A stretch of DNA of 64,000 nucleotides from an uncultured Cellulophaga sp. (GTDB lineage: Bacteria > Bacteroidota > Bacteroidia > Flavobacteriales > Flavobacteriaceae), in contig CANLOV010000002.1 of assembly GCA_947492955.1 (NCBI GenBank), forward strand, positions 1 through 64,000. Reading direction: 5' to 3'. This document shows, one piece after another, positions 15,671-24,529 of this stretch (positions are counted from its first letter, which is position 1; the number at the start of each line of letters is the position of its first letter). The notes under the pieces were generated by a model. That model saw only the letters and a list, made by a program, of their open reading frames with translations, searched no databases and was not told where the DNA came from. The position numbers and the translations under genes are program-made.

Positions 15671-16173
15671 ATGAAAAAACTATTCTTTCTAATTTTAGCA
15701 ATTTCAACTTTTTTAGGTTGTAAAAATCCGACTCATAAAATTGAATCCCCAACTGAATTTGACATTCAACAAGCAATAGAAACAGGACAAAACAAGAAGA
15801 ATATTTGAATTCTGAACTGCAAATCATTACCGATTTGGATGACGGAATTAAAAAAGCGCTTGCTGAAAACAAACCAATACTGTTATATTCTACTGGTTAT
15901 GTGGTAATCAATGGACGAAAAATAGAATCAGACCTGTTAATGAAAAACAAAACTGTTTTTCAAACGATGAAAAATGACTATATCAATGTTTGGTTATATG
16001 TCGACGAGAAAAATGGCGGAGAAAAATGGTCTGATTATCAAAAGGAGAATTTTAAATCCAATGTTCAGCCTTATTTTGTGATTTTGGATTCTAGCGGAAA
16101 CCCTATCACGAAAGGATTAGGTTATTCCGATGCAAAAGCAAATCTGGAAAATGAATTATTGAGAAACAAATAA
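15671..16173 (+). pseudogene. Thioredoxin-like lipoprotein split by a one-base deletion
   Basis: ATG at 15671 opens a lipoprotein signal (lipobox FLGC) and reads 45 codons to a TGA at about 15806-15808. The adjacent frame then runs to 16173 (..EEYLNSELQIITDLDDG.. through KPILLYSTGYVV and PYFVILDSSGNPITKGLGY). The second part has the strand pattern of a thioredoxin fold but no CxxC at the expected place. Adding one A to the AAAA run at 15789-15792 joins both parts into about 167 residues. Confidence 0.6.
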
Positions 16174-16184
16174 AAACTGACTAC

Positions 16185-16438
16185 AACATTTTGTATATTG
16201 CATATGCCGCCTTTGGTATGAGAAACGCAACATAAAAGAGACGTTATGTCAGATTACATATGACCTAGGGCAAGAGAACTCTTGCCAAACACGACGCTTA
16301 ACGGAACAAAATAACGCAGCACATCATGTCGCTATATGTAATCTGGTCGCTAATTTTTATTCCCAATACATAAAAAAAACGAAAAAGTTTTTTCTTATAT
16401 TTCCATAAAAATTCGCGGACTCCGCATAGCGCTGCGTT
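16185..16438 (+). repeat. attC-like element: foreign left arm fused to a type B element
   Basis: From about 16248 to 16438 this is the B element (GTCAGATTACATATG ... GCATAGCGCTGCGTT), but the 84-bp hairpin body is absent. The left 60 bp (AACATTTTGTATATTGCATATGCCGCC) are unrelated to other copies. The right end is GTT at 16436-16438. Confidence 0.65.
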
Positions 16439-16461
16439 ATACACAATTACGTAAATCCAAA

Positions 16462-16851
16462 ATGACGAAAAAAGAAATCAATAATATTCTGAAAACTGAA
16501 TCTGGTATTATTCTGTTGGAAAAGGAATCAGAACAATCTTTTTTTGAAACGATTTTAAGTAATTCTGTTTCTATTCTTTCTTCCATATTTTTTTTAACAA
16601 GAAAAAAATTGGACACTCTAATTTTGACTGAAAAAAGAATGACTCTAATAGTACGGAATAAAGTCTATATTGAACGAATTTTTATCGGAATTGAATCTTT
16701 GAATTACAACGGGATTAAATCCACTCTCGAGGTAACTGATCAAAATCAACAATTTTCATTTCCTTTAAATAAGTTGAGAATTAGCTTCGAGGAATCAAAG
16801 CTGATTAAACAAAAGTTGACTGAATTTATGAATCGGAAAATAACAGAATAA
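16462..16851 (+). CDS. Hypothetical soluble protein
   Basis: 129 residues; no signal peptide. One moderately hydrophobic stretch (SVSILSSIFFLTRKK, about 35-49) precedes a region of alternating strands (LDTLILTEKRMTLIV, KVYIERIFIGIESL) and a C-terminal helix. The pattern resembles a small PH-like or similar beta-sandwich domain, but I cannot assign a family. The cassette starts GTTATACACAATTACG (16436) and ends AAAAACTGTTTACAAC (16853-16868), which pair only partly. Confidence 0.5.
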   Translation: MTKKEINNILKTESGIILLEKESEQSFFETILSNSVSILSSIFFLTRKKLDTLILTEKRMTLIVRNKVYIERIFIGIESLNYNGIKSTLEVTDQNQQFSFPLNKLRISFEESKLIKQKLTEFMNRKITE

Positions 16852-16865
16852 TAAAAACTGTTTAC

Positions 16866-16992
16866 AACAATAGCTAAAAAACATTGCTAGCGGATTTTTC
16901 CTTTGAAAAAATCACGCATCGAACAAATGTTCGATGCAATATTTATTAACTTTACGCTAAAACCAACGCAAAGATTCCTTAGCTGAACCGTT
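16866..16992 (+). repeat. attC-like element with CGAACAAATGTTCG tip
   Basis: 127 bp: AACAATAGCTAAAAAACATTGC ... GCAAAGATTCCTTAGCTGAACCGTT. The outer arms pair (TAGCTAA with TTAGCTGA), and the centre holds a clear ATCGAACAAATGTTCGAT hairpin. Confidence 0.6.
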
Positions 16993-17009
16993 ATCTACAA
17001 TTACTCAAA

Positions 17010-17117
17010 ATGAAACAAATGCAATGGGATATTGAAATCAAACTATTTTTACCAAACAATACATTGGTAATATATTCTGATAAGAACAAAGATAAGTTTA
17101 TTGAAAATCAAACTTAA
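17010..17117 (+). pseudogene. 35-residue N-terminal gene remnant
   Basis: ATG at 17010 opens a plausible protein start (MKQMQWDIEIKLFLPNN..) that stops at 17115-17117. It sits at the correct position behind a cassette start (GTTATCTACAATTACTC, 16990). The next ~200 bp up to 17320 contain no gene and no recognisable spacer element, so this looks like the stump of a deleted cassette. Confidence 0.35.
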
Positions 17118-17320
17118 GAAGTGTAAATGCAACGCTTTTTAAGTACTTTGAACTAAAGCTGTTTTGTATTTGTGAGGTTGGCATCATAAATTTTATTATT
17201 TTAATACCGAAATTTAAAACACTAAAAAGTGTAACGCCTTGTTCCTTTCCCGGAGTCAATGACTTTCTACACGCGCAGACGTTTACATATAACACTGTAG
17301 GTTATTAACAAATAAAAACA

Positions 17321-17749
17321 ATGATGAAATTTTTATTAAAAATGATTATTACTATAGGTGTATTTTTATTTTCAATAACCTCTAGTTATTCTCAAACTAT
17401 TGACGTTAAAAAAGGCATGAAAAAAAAGGAGCATAAATATGGTGAAGTTTCTATTTTAATTATAAATGAAAAGGCTCATTTTAAAGATTCACTTACCGTT
17501 TTATTGACTGGTTTTAGTCACAAAGAACCTTATGTTGGAGGACCTACAAAAGCTACGGCATATTTCACTGTTTCTAGAGGCGATATTATTGAAAAAATTA
17601 GCATTTCTAGTCATGGTAGAGATGGTCACCCAGAAATTTATTATGATTCCTTAAGCTGGAATAAATATGAATTTAATCTTAAAAGTATGGATTATGATAA
17701 TTCTATAAACGTTATAATTTCTAAAAATAAAGAGCCCTCCTCTGATTAA
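17321..17749 (+). CDS. Secreted hypothetical protein
   Basis: 142 residues with a classical signal peptide (FLLKMIITIGVFLFSITSSYSQ, cleaved after about residue 25). The mature part is about 115 residues and beta-rich (TKATAYFTVSRGDIIEKISI). Start ATG at 17321 or, equally, the next codon. It is followed by ~87 bp of AT-rich sequence. No clear attC-like element flanks it, although all genes stay on the + strand. Family not recognised; periplasmic or exported. Confidence 0.6.
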   Translation: MMKFLLKMIITIGVFLFSITSSYSQTIDVKKGMKKKEHKYGEVSILIINEKAHFKDSLTVLLTGFSHKEPYVGGPTKATAYFTVSRGDIIEKISISSHGRDGHPEIYYDSLSWNKYEFNLKSMDYDNSINVIISKNKEPSSD

Positions 17750-17836
17750 CCTAATGAATTAAATATAATATATCCGCTTGTTAGCGACCATTGAAATTAA
17801 TGTATTGATATCCTTATATACTATTATAATATCAAG

Positions 17837-18214
17837 ATGGATAAAAGAGAATTGAATGAATTATTAAGAAATGCTATTTACAAACGCAATGTTAAGGAAG
17901 TAGAAAGGTTATTAAAATCGGGTGCAGACCCCAATTATCAAATTCCTGAACAGGAATATAATGGAACATCTGAATATAAACACCAACCCTATTCGCCTTT
18001 ACGCTTGGTTATTTTTATCATTTCTGATGCTATGACTGTAGATGAAGAATTAGCCAAAGATCCTATAGTAGCAGACCTTTTGTTAAAGTATGGTGCCAAT
18101 GCTAAGTCAGCAGTGGAACTTATTGAACTAAGGTACGGAACGTATAATCCAAAAATGGAAATTACCCCCTTCTCGAAAGTATTGAATATAGTGTACGATG
18201 CAATTAAAGAATAA
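17837..18214 (+). CDS. Ankyrin-repeat protein
   Basis: 125 residues, cytoplasmic. NAIYKRNVKEVERLLKSGADPN (about 12-33) is a standard ankyrin unit, with a second after an insertion (PIVADLLLKYGANAK, about 75-89). Two or three repeats in all. It probably mediates protein-protein contact; small ankyrin proteins of this type occur in many accessory regions. It ends 12 bp before the next ATG, so it is probably co-transcribed with it. Confidence 0.8.
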   Translation: MDKRELNELLRNAIYKRNVKEVERLLKSGADPNYQIPEQEYNGTSEYKHQPYSPLRLVIFIISDAMTVDEELAKDPIVADLLLKYGANAKSAVELIELRYGTYNPKMEITPFSKVLNIVYDAIKE

Positions 18215-18226
18215 ACTCACAATTTG

Positions 18227-19126
18227 ATGAAAGATCACAAACCACTTCCGTTTTATGCTAAGTCCATCGTATTTGACCAAAACAGTGTACCACATATACT
18301 GATAAGACAAGGTAAAGATGGGTATTTGACCCAACTTACCAGTAATGATAAACTACAAGTTATTAAAAAGATTTCATCAAAATATTGGTGGTGTAAAAGT
18401 CTCGTGAATCAAAATGAAGATAGGCTTGGTTTGTTTACGGATGATGATTTAATGCAACAATTCACTGCCATCTCCTTAACAAAGGACCAAAGAGGAAAGA
18501 AAATAACCAAAGAAAAAACATACTACTTTCATCATGTTACATCTACCTGCAATGCCCGCCCATATTTTTTTATAAATAAATGCATTTGGACCTATAAAGA
18601 CAATACAATTATTAACCTTCATGAACATCCTGAAGAACGACTTCCAGAGGAACAAAATGCCACCTTTTTCATATATATAGAAAAAGGATTATTTAGATCT
18701 ACTTTTTCTGATAAGCCAGCCAATTGGGAGCATATTTATAAACCAGATTTAGGCAAACCGAAACAGTTAGTTTATGACCCACATAATAAATTAGTAGTAG
18801 CTATTACCAATGCTAAAGGATCAGGTTGGGTACATTTTATAAATACGAATGGGAACGCAAAAACCTATGAAGAAATAGAAGGCTTATGGTCAGTAGCAAT
18901 TTTTCAATCACGTTATTTTTTCTACAGGTGGGGAAACATTATAGAAATTACGAAAGAAGGCAAAAAAACAGTACATGAAATCAACGGGAAAATTGCCAGA
19001 AATCAATGTTTATTTGCTTCTTCAGAGGCACTCTATTTTGTGTGTGAGCATGAAATACATAGGTATAGTAAAGATAAATGGTCAGTAATTTCTGTTACAG
19101 CTCAAAATATCATCTTCCAAGAGTAA
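18227..19126 (+). CDS. Hypothetical beta-propeller-like protein
   Basis: 299 residues from the ATG at 18227; the in-frame TTG just before is less likely. No signal peptide. The sequence shows repeated strand-turn-strand blocks with aromatic positions (KYWWCKSLV, AIFQSRYFFYRWGNIIEI, ALYFVCEHEIHRYSKDKW), as expected of a beta-propeller, though no WD40 or kelch signature is exact. The close link to the ankyrin gene upstream suggests a functional pair. Function unknown. Confidence 0.55.
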   Translation: MKDHKPLPFYAKSIVFDQNSVPHILIRQGKDGYLTQLTSNDKLQVIKKISSKYWWCKSLVNQNEDRLGLFTDDDLMQQFTAISLTKDQRGKKITKEKTYYFHHVTSTCNARPYFFINKCIWTYKDNTIINLHEHPEERLPEEQNATFFIYIEKGLFRSTFSDKPANWEHIYKPDLGKPKQLVYDPHNKLVVAITNAKGSGWVHFINTNGNAKTYEEIEGLWSVAIFQSRYFFYRWGNIIEITKEGKKTVHEINGKIARNQCLFASSEALYFVCEHEIHRYSKDKWSVISVTAQNIIFQE

Positions 19127-19198
19127 AGTCATATAATAAAAAGTGAAACCTACAGATTTGTTGATGAAAAAGAGACTTGAAAACTGAAGTTCTACATT

Positions 19199-19264
19199 AA
19201 AAAAAACAAAAAAGTTTTTTCTTATATTCCCATAAAATTTAAAGATTTACGTAACGCTACATTA
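19199..19264 (+). repeat. Remnant of a type B element
   Basis: AAAAAACAAAAAAGTTTTTTCTTATATTCC..ACGTAACGCTACATT is a worn copy of the B-element tail (compare 11310-11369). The upstream half is lost. Confidence 0.5.
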
Positions 19265-19281
19265 TGTGCAATTAAATAAAC

Positions 19282-20124
19282 ATGAATAAAAAAATTATAG
19301 GAATCTTAAAGAAAGTCTATCACTATGAAAATGGATTTTACAATTCTGACTTAGATAGACATGAACATAAAATTCCTGATTCTGTTACTAGCAAGGATTT
19401 AAGCCTTCTAATTGATAATGGTCTAAAACCTAATAATTTTGAAACATTTGAACATGATGATTCTTTGCAAAGGCTTCTGAAACTAAAAGAAAACCCAAAG
19501 TTAACGTTGGATTTTGCAAAAGCAATGTTTTTAAAAGGAGTAACAGGTGAATTCCCAAGAGGAAGGCAAACCTTGATGAGTTTTATTTATATTAAGAATT
19601 TATATCAACATAAATTTGAAGGAAAAGAAACCTGTGAAATATCTGGTCTTCCAAAAAAGAAAACCTTAGATAAAACTAGTCAACTTTACACATATTATTT
19701 AGGACACTCTTGGAATGAAATGCCAATACATTATTTAATTGAACTTGAGGAAATTTTAAAGTACGAAGAGCCAAAAATTACTAAAGAAGATAAAGACAAA
19801 CTTATTGAACTATTAGATCTAATTTCTAAATCTGACCTAAACGAGACCCCAGGAAATCTTGAGAAAAGAATTGCTAAAAGTAAAGTGTTGCCAAAAACCG
19901 ACAAGTATAAAAGATACGGTATTCTATTAACCTTGTCAGAATGTGGAATCTTACCAAATGAATTTATAACACCTGCATATGACAAATTTCTAACGAGGAA
20001 GGAAGTCTGGAAAGCAAGTGAAAATTTAACAACTTCTCATCGTTCTGATATTGTTCTTCCTTTTGGTGGCTGGAAAGGGGAAAATAAGGTTAATTACAAG
20101 CGTTATGAAGAAATTTTTGAATAA
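19282..20124 (+). CDS. Hypothetical soluble protein
   Basis: 280 residues, no signal or membrane segment, mostly helical. Notable blocks are FLKGVTGEFPRGRQTLMSF (about 95-113), ETCEISGLPKK (about 116-126), KRYGILLTLSECGILP (about 211-226) and the C-terminal HRSDIVLPFGGWKG (about 253-266). The single Cys pair is not a metal site. I have the impression of a family recurring in Bacteroidota genomes but cannot name a function. The cassette ends (ATTATGTGCAATT, AACCATATAAC) pair only weakly. Confidence 0.55.
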   Translation: MNKKIIGILKKVYHYENGFYNSDLDRHEHKIPDSVTSKDLSLLIDNGLKPNNFETFEHDDSLQRLLKLKENPKLTLDFAKAMFLKGVTGEFPRGRQTLMSFIYIKNLYQHKFEGKETCEISGLPKKKTLDKTSQLYTYYLGHSWNEMPIHYLIELEEILKYEEPKITKEDKDKLIELLDLISKSDLNETPGNLEKRIAKSKVLPKTDKYKRYGILLTLSECGILPNEFITPAYDKFLTRKEVWKASENLTTSHRSDIVLPFGGWKGENKVNYKRYEEIFE

Positions 20125-20133
20125 AAACCATAT

Positions 20134-20204
20134 AACATAGTGCTCTGTAAAAAGTTATTTCTATCTTTTTATAAAAATTCGCGAACTCCAGATAGCGCTA
20201 CGTT
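20134..20204 (+). repeat. Short attC-like element
   Basis: 71 bp: AACATAGTGCTCTG ... TTCGCGAACTCCAGATAGCGCTACGTT. The right half is a B-type tail, and the left arm is short. Confidence 0.5.
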
Positions 20205-20228
20205 GTACACAAGCGAACTAAGAGAATA

Positions 20229-20882
20229 ATGAAAAACATAATTCCAATATTTTTAATCTGTTCCCTATTAGGATGCCAAAGTAATTCGAAAAAGAAGGAA
20301 AGAATTGAGCTTGTACCTGAACCTGACAAGGAATTAAGGGAAGAATATGAAAAGAATATGGTAATGAATAATTACAAGTTTGAAGAGCTCGCATTTGAAG
20401 GAATAAGCATTGACTTCAAATTTAAAAATGACAAACCTACATTTGGAGATTTGTTCTTGATTTGTGGTTATGATAACCCAAACTTCCCAGCGAATAGTAA
20501 AGAATTTGAAAAACTAACTGAATTAAAGTTTGAACAAGTTGATGATTATTTCGGAATAAGAAATATGACAGAAATAGGTGATGATGTGTTGGTTTGGTTA
20601 TTTCCAATAATAAAAGATAAAGAAGTATATCATAACGAAGGACCTTATGACGCGATTCGAATAAATTATGTGGTGATTAGGAATGAAAAAGCAAAAACAA
20701 AACTCATAGAAGATATATATAATGCCTTCTATAAGCACCTTGATGTTGACATCTATTTTGATGGCAACAAAATCGATGATTATTCTTCGGTTAGTAAAAA
20801 ACTGACTGAAGTTATTGACTATTGCGAGAAAGAATTAAAAGTTGAGCCTGGTTCAGATAAAGCAATGGAATTAGAATGGTAA
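20229..20882 (+). CDS. Hypothetical lipoprotein
   Basis: 217 residues with a lipoprotein signal (lipobox LLGC, Cys at 16) followed by a Lys-rich linker. The mature domain is acidic and mixed alpha/beta. It holds a DDYFGIRNMTEIGDDVLVW stretch and a C-terminal helical part. Family not recognised; expected to be anchored in the cell envelope. Cassette ends GTTGTACACAAGC (20202-20214) and GCCAGTGTAAAAC (20885-20897) pair over 10 of 13 bases. Confidence 0.6.
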   Translation: MKNIIPIFLICSLLGCQSNSKKKERIELVPEPDKELREEYEKNMVMNNYKFEELAFEGISIDFKFKNDKPTFGDLFLICGYDNPNFPANSKEFEKLTELKFEQVDDYFGIRNMTEIGDDVLVWLFPIIKDKEVYHNEGPYDAIRINYVVIRNEKAKTKLIEDIYNAFYKHLDVDIYFDGNKIDDYSSVSKKLTEVIDYCEKELKVEPGSDKAMELEW

Positions 20883-20894
20883 AGCCAGTGTAAA

Positions 20895-21035
20895 ACACAG
20901 TATATAGTAAATAGGACGTTCAGTGGTTTATCAAAGTTAGTTACTATTTACCAGTACCACCAAATTTTTAATTTGACTTTTAACAAAAAAAACAAAATAT
21001 AAAAACTCGCGAACTACACATAGCGCTATATTTAA
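20895..21035 (+). repeat. attC-like element, degenerate; last recognisable one
   Basis: About 140 bp: AACACAGTATATAGTAAATAGGACG ... AACTACACATAGCGCTATATTT. It keeps the type A inner hairpin (AAATTTTTAATTTGACTTTT) and a worn B-type tail. I recognise no further element to the right. Confidence 0.5.
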
Positions 21036-21068
21036 TGCCAAAAAATCACGAGCGAAAACAAATATAAA

Positions 21069-21551
21069 TTGAAACTAAAACTTAAAATACCATTACTAAT
21101 TTTTACTTGTTTTACACTAATGGGATGCCCATCTGGATATTTTCATGAATATAAATATACTGGAATTAAGTTACCACACGATGAACTCTCGTACACACGG
21201 ATTAAATTTAATAAAGAAACCGACCTATATATAAAAACAGGATATTATAATGAATTTATTCGCGAAAAAGAAAACGGATTAACAACTATAATTAAAGTTA
21301 ATCCAAATTATGATTTTAATAAAGATAAGGTTATTAAAAAAGTATCTTCATCATTTTTCGGCCAATTAAAAAAAATAGATAGTTTACCTTATACAACTCG
21401 TGTGTACGATACAACTAATACATTAATGTATAATTTAACTTTTGACAAGCGCAACGAAAGAAAAATTCTAAAAAAGATAGAAAACGATACAATTTTAATC
21501 GAATTAACAAATGGCCAAACACTAAATTTTGTTAGAAAACAAACCGAATAA
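21069..21551 (+). CDS. Hypothetical lipoprotein
   Basis: 160 residues from a TTG start at 21069, chosen because the signal sequence begins there (KLKLKIPLLIFTCFTLMGC) and no ATG precedes the lipobox TLMGC (Cys at about 20). The mature domain is basic and beta-rich, ending in ELTNGQTLNFVRKQ. Family not recognised. It stands just right of the last attC-like remnant and may be the oldest cassette cargo or flanking sequence. Confidence 0.55.
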   Translation: MKLKLKIPLLIFTCFTLMGCPSGYFHEYKYTGIKLPHDELSYTRIKFNKETDLYIKTGYYNEFIREKENGLTTIIKVNPNYDFNKDKVIKKVSSSFFGQLKKIDSLPYTTRVYDTTNTLMYNLTFDKRNERKILKKIENDTILIELTNGQTLNFVRKQTE

Positions 21552-21604
21552 AAACGAGTTAAAAGAATCTACAAACGTAATTACGGCAGATTAGAATAAG
21601 AAAA

Positions 21605-22339
21605 ATGTACTTTAAATATAAAACAAATAGCAGCTATTTATTTATACTTTTATTGTTAATAGTGTCTTGTAAAAGAACCCTAGATAAAACTCAAAAAGAA
21701 ACTCTCAATAAAAAAGACACCATTACTTATGATTATAGTGATATTGAAACTATAAGTTATTTTGAAGAAAATGATAGTATTAATTCTGGGTTTAATGAAG
21801 AATTAATATCTACACTTCCTGTTAAAAAATTAGATACTGTTCTTTTTCGTAAATGGATTGTAGACTCCTATAAAACTCTGTTATTCAATAATCAAAAATC
21901 AAAGTTAAAAATTCAACAATCTCGTTTTCTAAATTATTATAAAACAGGCGAAAATATGTTTAGTATCAATAGCATGGTTTTAAAAAAGGCTTCTAGTAAT
22001 AACGAAATATTAAGATTTTATGGTTATTGTGATTTTTCCTTTAAAGACAAAAACCCATATGATTTATATACCCACAGATCATCTCCGTTAATAAGAAAAA
22101 AATCTAACTCTAAAGGTTTGTTTGATTTTTCAAGAATAAACAAAGGGGAGTTTTATATGGATTTTGAAATTAAAAACAATGAAATTCACATTACAAAAAT
22201 CACAGAAGAAATAAGTTACTTTACTAATAAAACTTACGAATTAGACACACTTATTGTAATTAACAAAAACAATAAATATATTGATGTTTGTAGGTTGTAT
22301 GATATTACTCAAAAAGAGAAAAACATAAAAAAAGACTAA
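21605..22339 (+). CDS. Hypothetical lipoprotein
   Basis: 244 residues; lipoprotein signal ending LLIVSC (Cys at about 22), then a low-complexity Lys/Asp/Thr linker to about residue 75. The C-terminal ~165 residues form a domain with alternating strands (IYDLYTHRSSPLIRKK-like turn; GEFYMDFEIKNNEIHITKI). Family not recognised. It is followed by about 270 bp without a gene. Confidence 0.55.
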   Translation: MYFKYKTNSSYLFILLLLIVSCKRTLDKTQKETLNKKDTITYDYSDIETISYFEENDSINSGFNEELISTLPVKKLDTVLFRKWIVDSYKTLLFNNQKSKLKIQQSRFLNYYKTGENMFSINSMVLKKASSNNEILRFYGYCDFSFKDKNPYDLYTHRSSPLIRKKSNSKGLFDFSRINKGEFYMDFEIKNNEIHITKITEEISYFTNKTYELDTLIVINKNNKYIDVCRLYDITQKEKNIKKD

Positions 22340-22611
22340 AAAGTTAACCGAAAACTAATTTTAAAACCAGAACATATAAGTTTTATCTACACATACAGTA
22401 TGGGTTTTTTTCAGTTTTACGTTGAACCAAAGCTTTTGAAATAAGTTTTCTTATAAAACAAAGCTTAACAATAGCCTTATTAAAAATCCTTTATTTAAGT
22501 TCTCTAAAATTAATTCATATTATACTTATAATTTTTATAGCTATTATTAGATAAGCGCATTCAAATGTAAAAATCACTCCAATTTACTTAACCTATGCAT
22601 TAGTATACATT

Positions 22612-23135
22612 ATGAGAAACAATTTTTACAATGTTTTAATAATTATCATTGGACTAGTATTAGCTATAGTCTCTTTTACTTCAAAATTGCAACGGATAAT
22701 CCAAACGCTAAAATATGGCTTTATAGAGGTTTGCGGATAGGAGAAATTGCTGGATTTTTCATGTTGATAATGAACGGAACTTTTATTAAAACCAAATATT
22801 TTAAAATTTTAAAAAACATTATGTCTATTGTAATTATATGTGCTTCATTCAAAATTTTACATTGGAAATTTCAAGGCTTAGACATTAATTTATTAATAAC
22901 TGCGGGACTTTTAGGAATAGTGATAACATACTTTATTAGTTTCCTAAATAAGCCAATAAAAAAACGATTAGACTTTTTAAAATTAGCTTGGGTACTTGCT
23001 AGGTATACTTTTGGAATTCTAATATTTCTACATATAATTAAACGAGATTATCAAATAATTACTTCAATAATTATATGGCTAGTTATATTAGATTATTTAA
23101 TAATAGAAAAGAAAAAAGGAAGGTTATTTAATTAA
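22612..23135 (+). pseudogene. Multi-helix membrane protein with a frameshift near its start
   Basis: ATG at 22612 gives a hydrophobic start (MRNNFYNVLIIIIGLVLAI) but stops after 42 codons. From about 22672 another frame runs to 23135 (..FKIATDNPNAKIWLYRGLRIGEIAGFF.. then four more hydrophobic segments). Together they would make a protein of about 174 residues with five membrane helices. The 134-residue downstream part could be made alone from a TTG or internal ATG. Family not recognised. Confidence 0.55.
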
Positions 23136-23408
23136 AATACTAGGCACAATAATAGCTTTTATAAAAATCTCACCTTATCTCAACTCCTTGTAATTAATTA
23201 TTTTTTGCACTTAAGATTTCTTATCTCTATTTTAGATAGCAGAATACGAATATAAAAACGTAGTAATATATTAGTCCGCAGAGTAGGTATACCAAATCTA
23301 CATATTAAATTAGTATTGGACAGGTAAAAATTTCTGCCTTTAAACAAGGTGTTTTTTTTTATAAATTTAAGTGCATTTCGTTTTAAACAGTTTAAATAAA
23401 GAAAGTAA

Positions 23409-24503
23409 ATGAAAAAGAAACAAAAAAAATTAACATACATATGTTTTTTAGCATTTCTGTCACTTAATTATTCTCCTATAAAAGCACAAGACACCGAGCA
23501 GTCTTCTATAAAAATAAACACTAAATTCGATTTTGTTCCAGGAGATAAACTCCTGTTTTTTGATGATTTTACAAATGATTTTGAAGGAGATTTTCCAAGC
23601 AGATGGAATACAAATACTTCTGGAGAAATAATTACTATTGGAGATAATCAAAAATGGTTTGAGATAAAACCTGGGTATAATTCTTTTTTCATTCCTGATA
23701 TAACAGACTTCCCTGAGGAATATACTATTGAATACGATGTTATGACTTCTGGAGTTGCAAAAAACATTACACACCTAGCAAGATTGTATCTTGTTTTTAG
23801 TAATAACAATGGTTTTAAAAATGGCCGTAATAATGATCCCGTATTTGGATTTCCATTTTCCATGAGAGGCTCCCGAATTGTAGTGAATAACAAAAATGAT
23901 ATTGATAATGAAATTGATGCAGATTTAAAAGAAATTATAAATAAACAAGCTCATGTTTCCATAGCTGTTAACAAAAAAAGACTTCGTTTTTGGGTTAATG
24001 ATAAAAAATATATTGATATTCCTAGATTTTTTACAGAAGACAACAGAACTAAGTATTTAAAATTTAACTTAAAGTATTTTAATGAAGGAAGAGACAGGCT
24101 GTTTATAAAAAACATAAAAATTGCCAAAGGAGGTATTGATTTAAGAAAAGAATTAATTAACAAAGGGCATTACTCAACTAACAATATTTTATTTGATTCG
24201 GGTTCTTCAAATATTAAATTACAATCTTATGGTATTATAAAACAAGTATCACAAGTGCTTAAGCAAGATAAAACCATGCAATTAAAAATTATTGGACATA
24301 CAGACGCTGATGGTTCTGAAGAATCTAATTTAGTACTTTCTCGTGAAAGAGCTGAGTCTATAAAAAAGGCTTTGGTTAATATACACGAAATAGACGCAAA
24401 TCGTTTGTTTACAGAGGGTAAAGGAGAAACAACGCCTACAGAAACTAATGAAACACCAGAAGGTAAGGCAAAAAACAGACGTGTAGAGTTTATAAAAGAA
24501 TAA
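23409..24503 (+). CDS. OmpA-family outer-membrane-associated protein
   Basis: 364 residues with a signal peptide (cleavage after PIKAQ, residue 27). Residues 45-235 start with DDFTNDFEGDFPSRWNT and form a beta-sandwich region like laminin-G or carbohydrate-binding folds. Residues 255-364 are an OmpA C-terminal peptidoglycan-binding domain: LFDSGSSNIK, IIGHTDADGSEESNLVLS, ERAESIKKAL and KNRRVEF. It probably links the outer membrane to peptidoglycan. About 270 bp without a gene precede it. It is likely to be co-transcribed with the esterase 26 bp downstream. Confidence 0.88.
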   Translation: MKKKQKKLTYICFLAFLSLNYSPIKAQDTEQSSIKINTKFDFVPGDKLLFFDDFTNDFEGDFPSRWNTNTSGEIITIGDNQKWFEIKPGYNSFFIPDITDFPEEYTIEYDVMTSGVAKNITHLARLYLVFSNNNGFKNGRNNDPVFGFPFSMRGSRIVVNNKNDIDNEIDADLKEIINKQAHVSIAVNKKRLRFWVNDKKYIDIPRFFTEDNRTKYLKFNLKYFNEGRDRLFIKNIKIAKGGIDLRKELINKGHYSTNNILFDSGSSNIKLQSYGIIKQVSQVLKQDKTMQLKIIGHTDADGSEESNLVLSRERAESIKKALVNIHEIDANRLFTEGKGETTPTETNETPEGKAKNRRVEFIKE

Positions 24504-24529
24504 AACTATACTAGCACTAAAAACTTATT

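Larger units (their letters stand above)
1..21035 (+). mobile_element. Integron-like gene-cassette array (left end outside window)
   Basis: About 20 small cassettes, all transcribed rightward, alternate with imperfect-palindromic spacers of related sequence. Best-preserved cassettes start with GTT plus a cassette-specific string and end with the reverse complement of that string. Examples: 74-83 with 714-723 (10/10), 5067-5076 with 5626-5635, 6638-6647 with 7161-7170, and 10415-10428 with 10891-10904 (14/14). This pairing between the two ends of one cassette is what attC sites of integron cassettes show in linear form. No integrase gene is in the window. Elements degrade toward the right. Seen: repeats, orientation, end pairing. 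Inferred: site-specific recombination by an integron-type or other recombinase. Confidence 0.75.

Noticed and set aside
1-21035. The repeated spacers as a CRISPR array
   Set aside because: Repeats are over 100 bp, palindromic, diverged, and separated by genes of 0.2 to 3.7 kb. No cas genes.
23460-23893. Minus-strand frames across the OmpA-family gene
   Set aside because: The + strand gene has a signal peptide and an intact OmpA domain; the antisense frames have no start signals or domain patterns.
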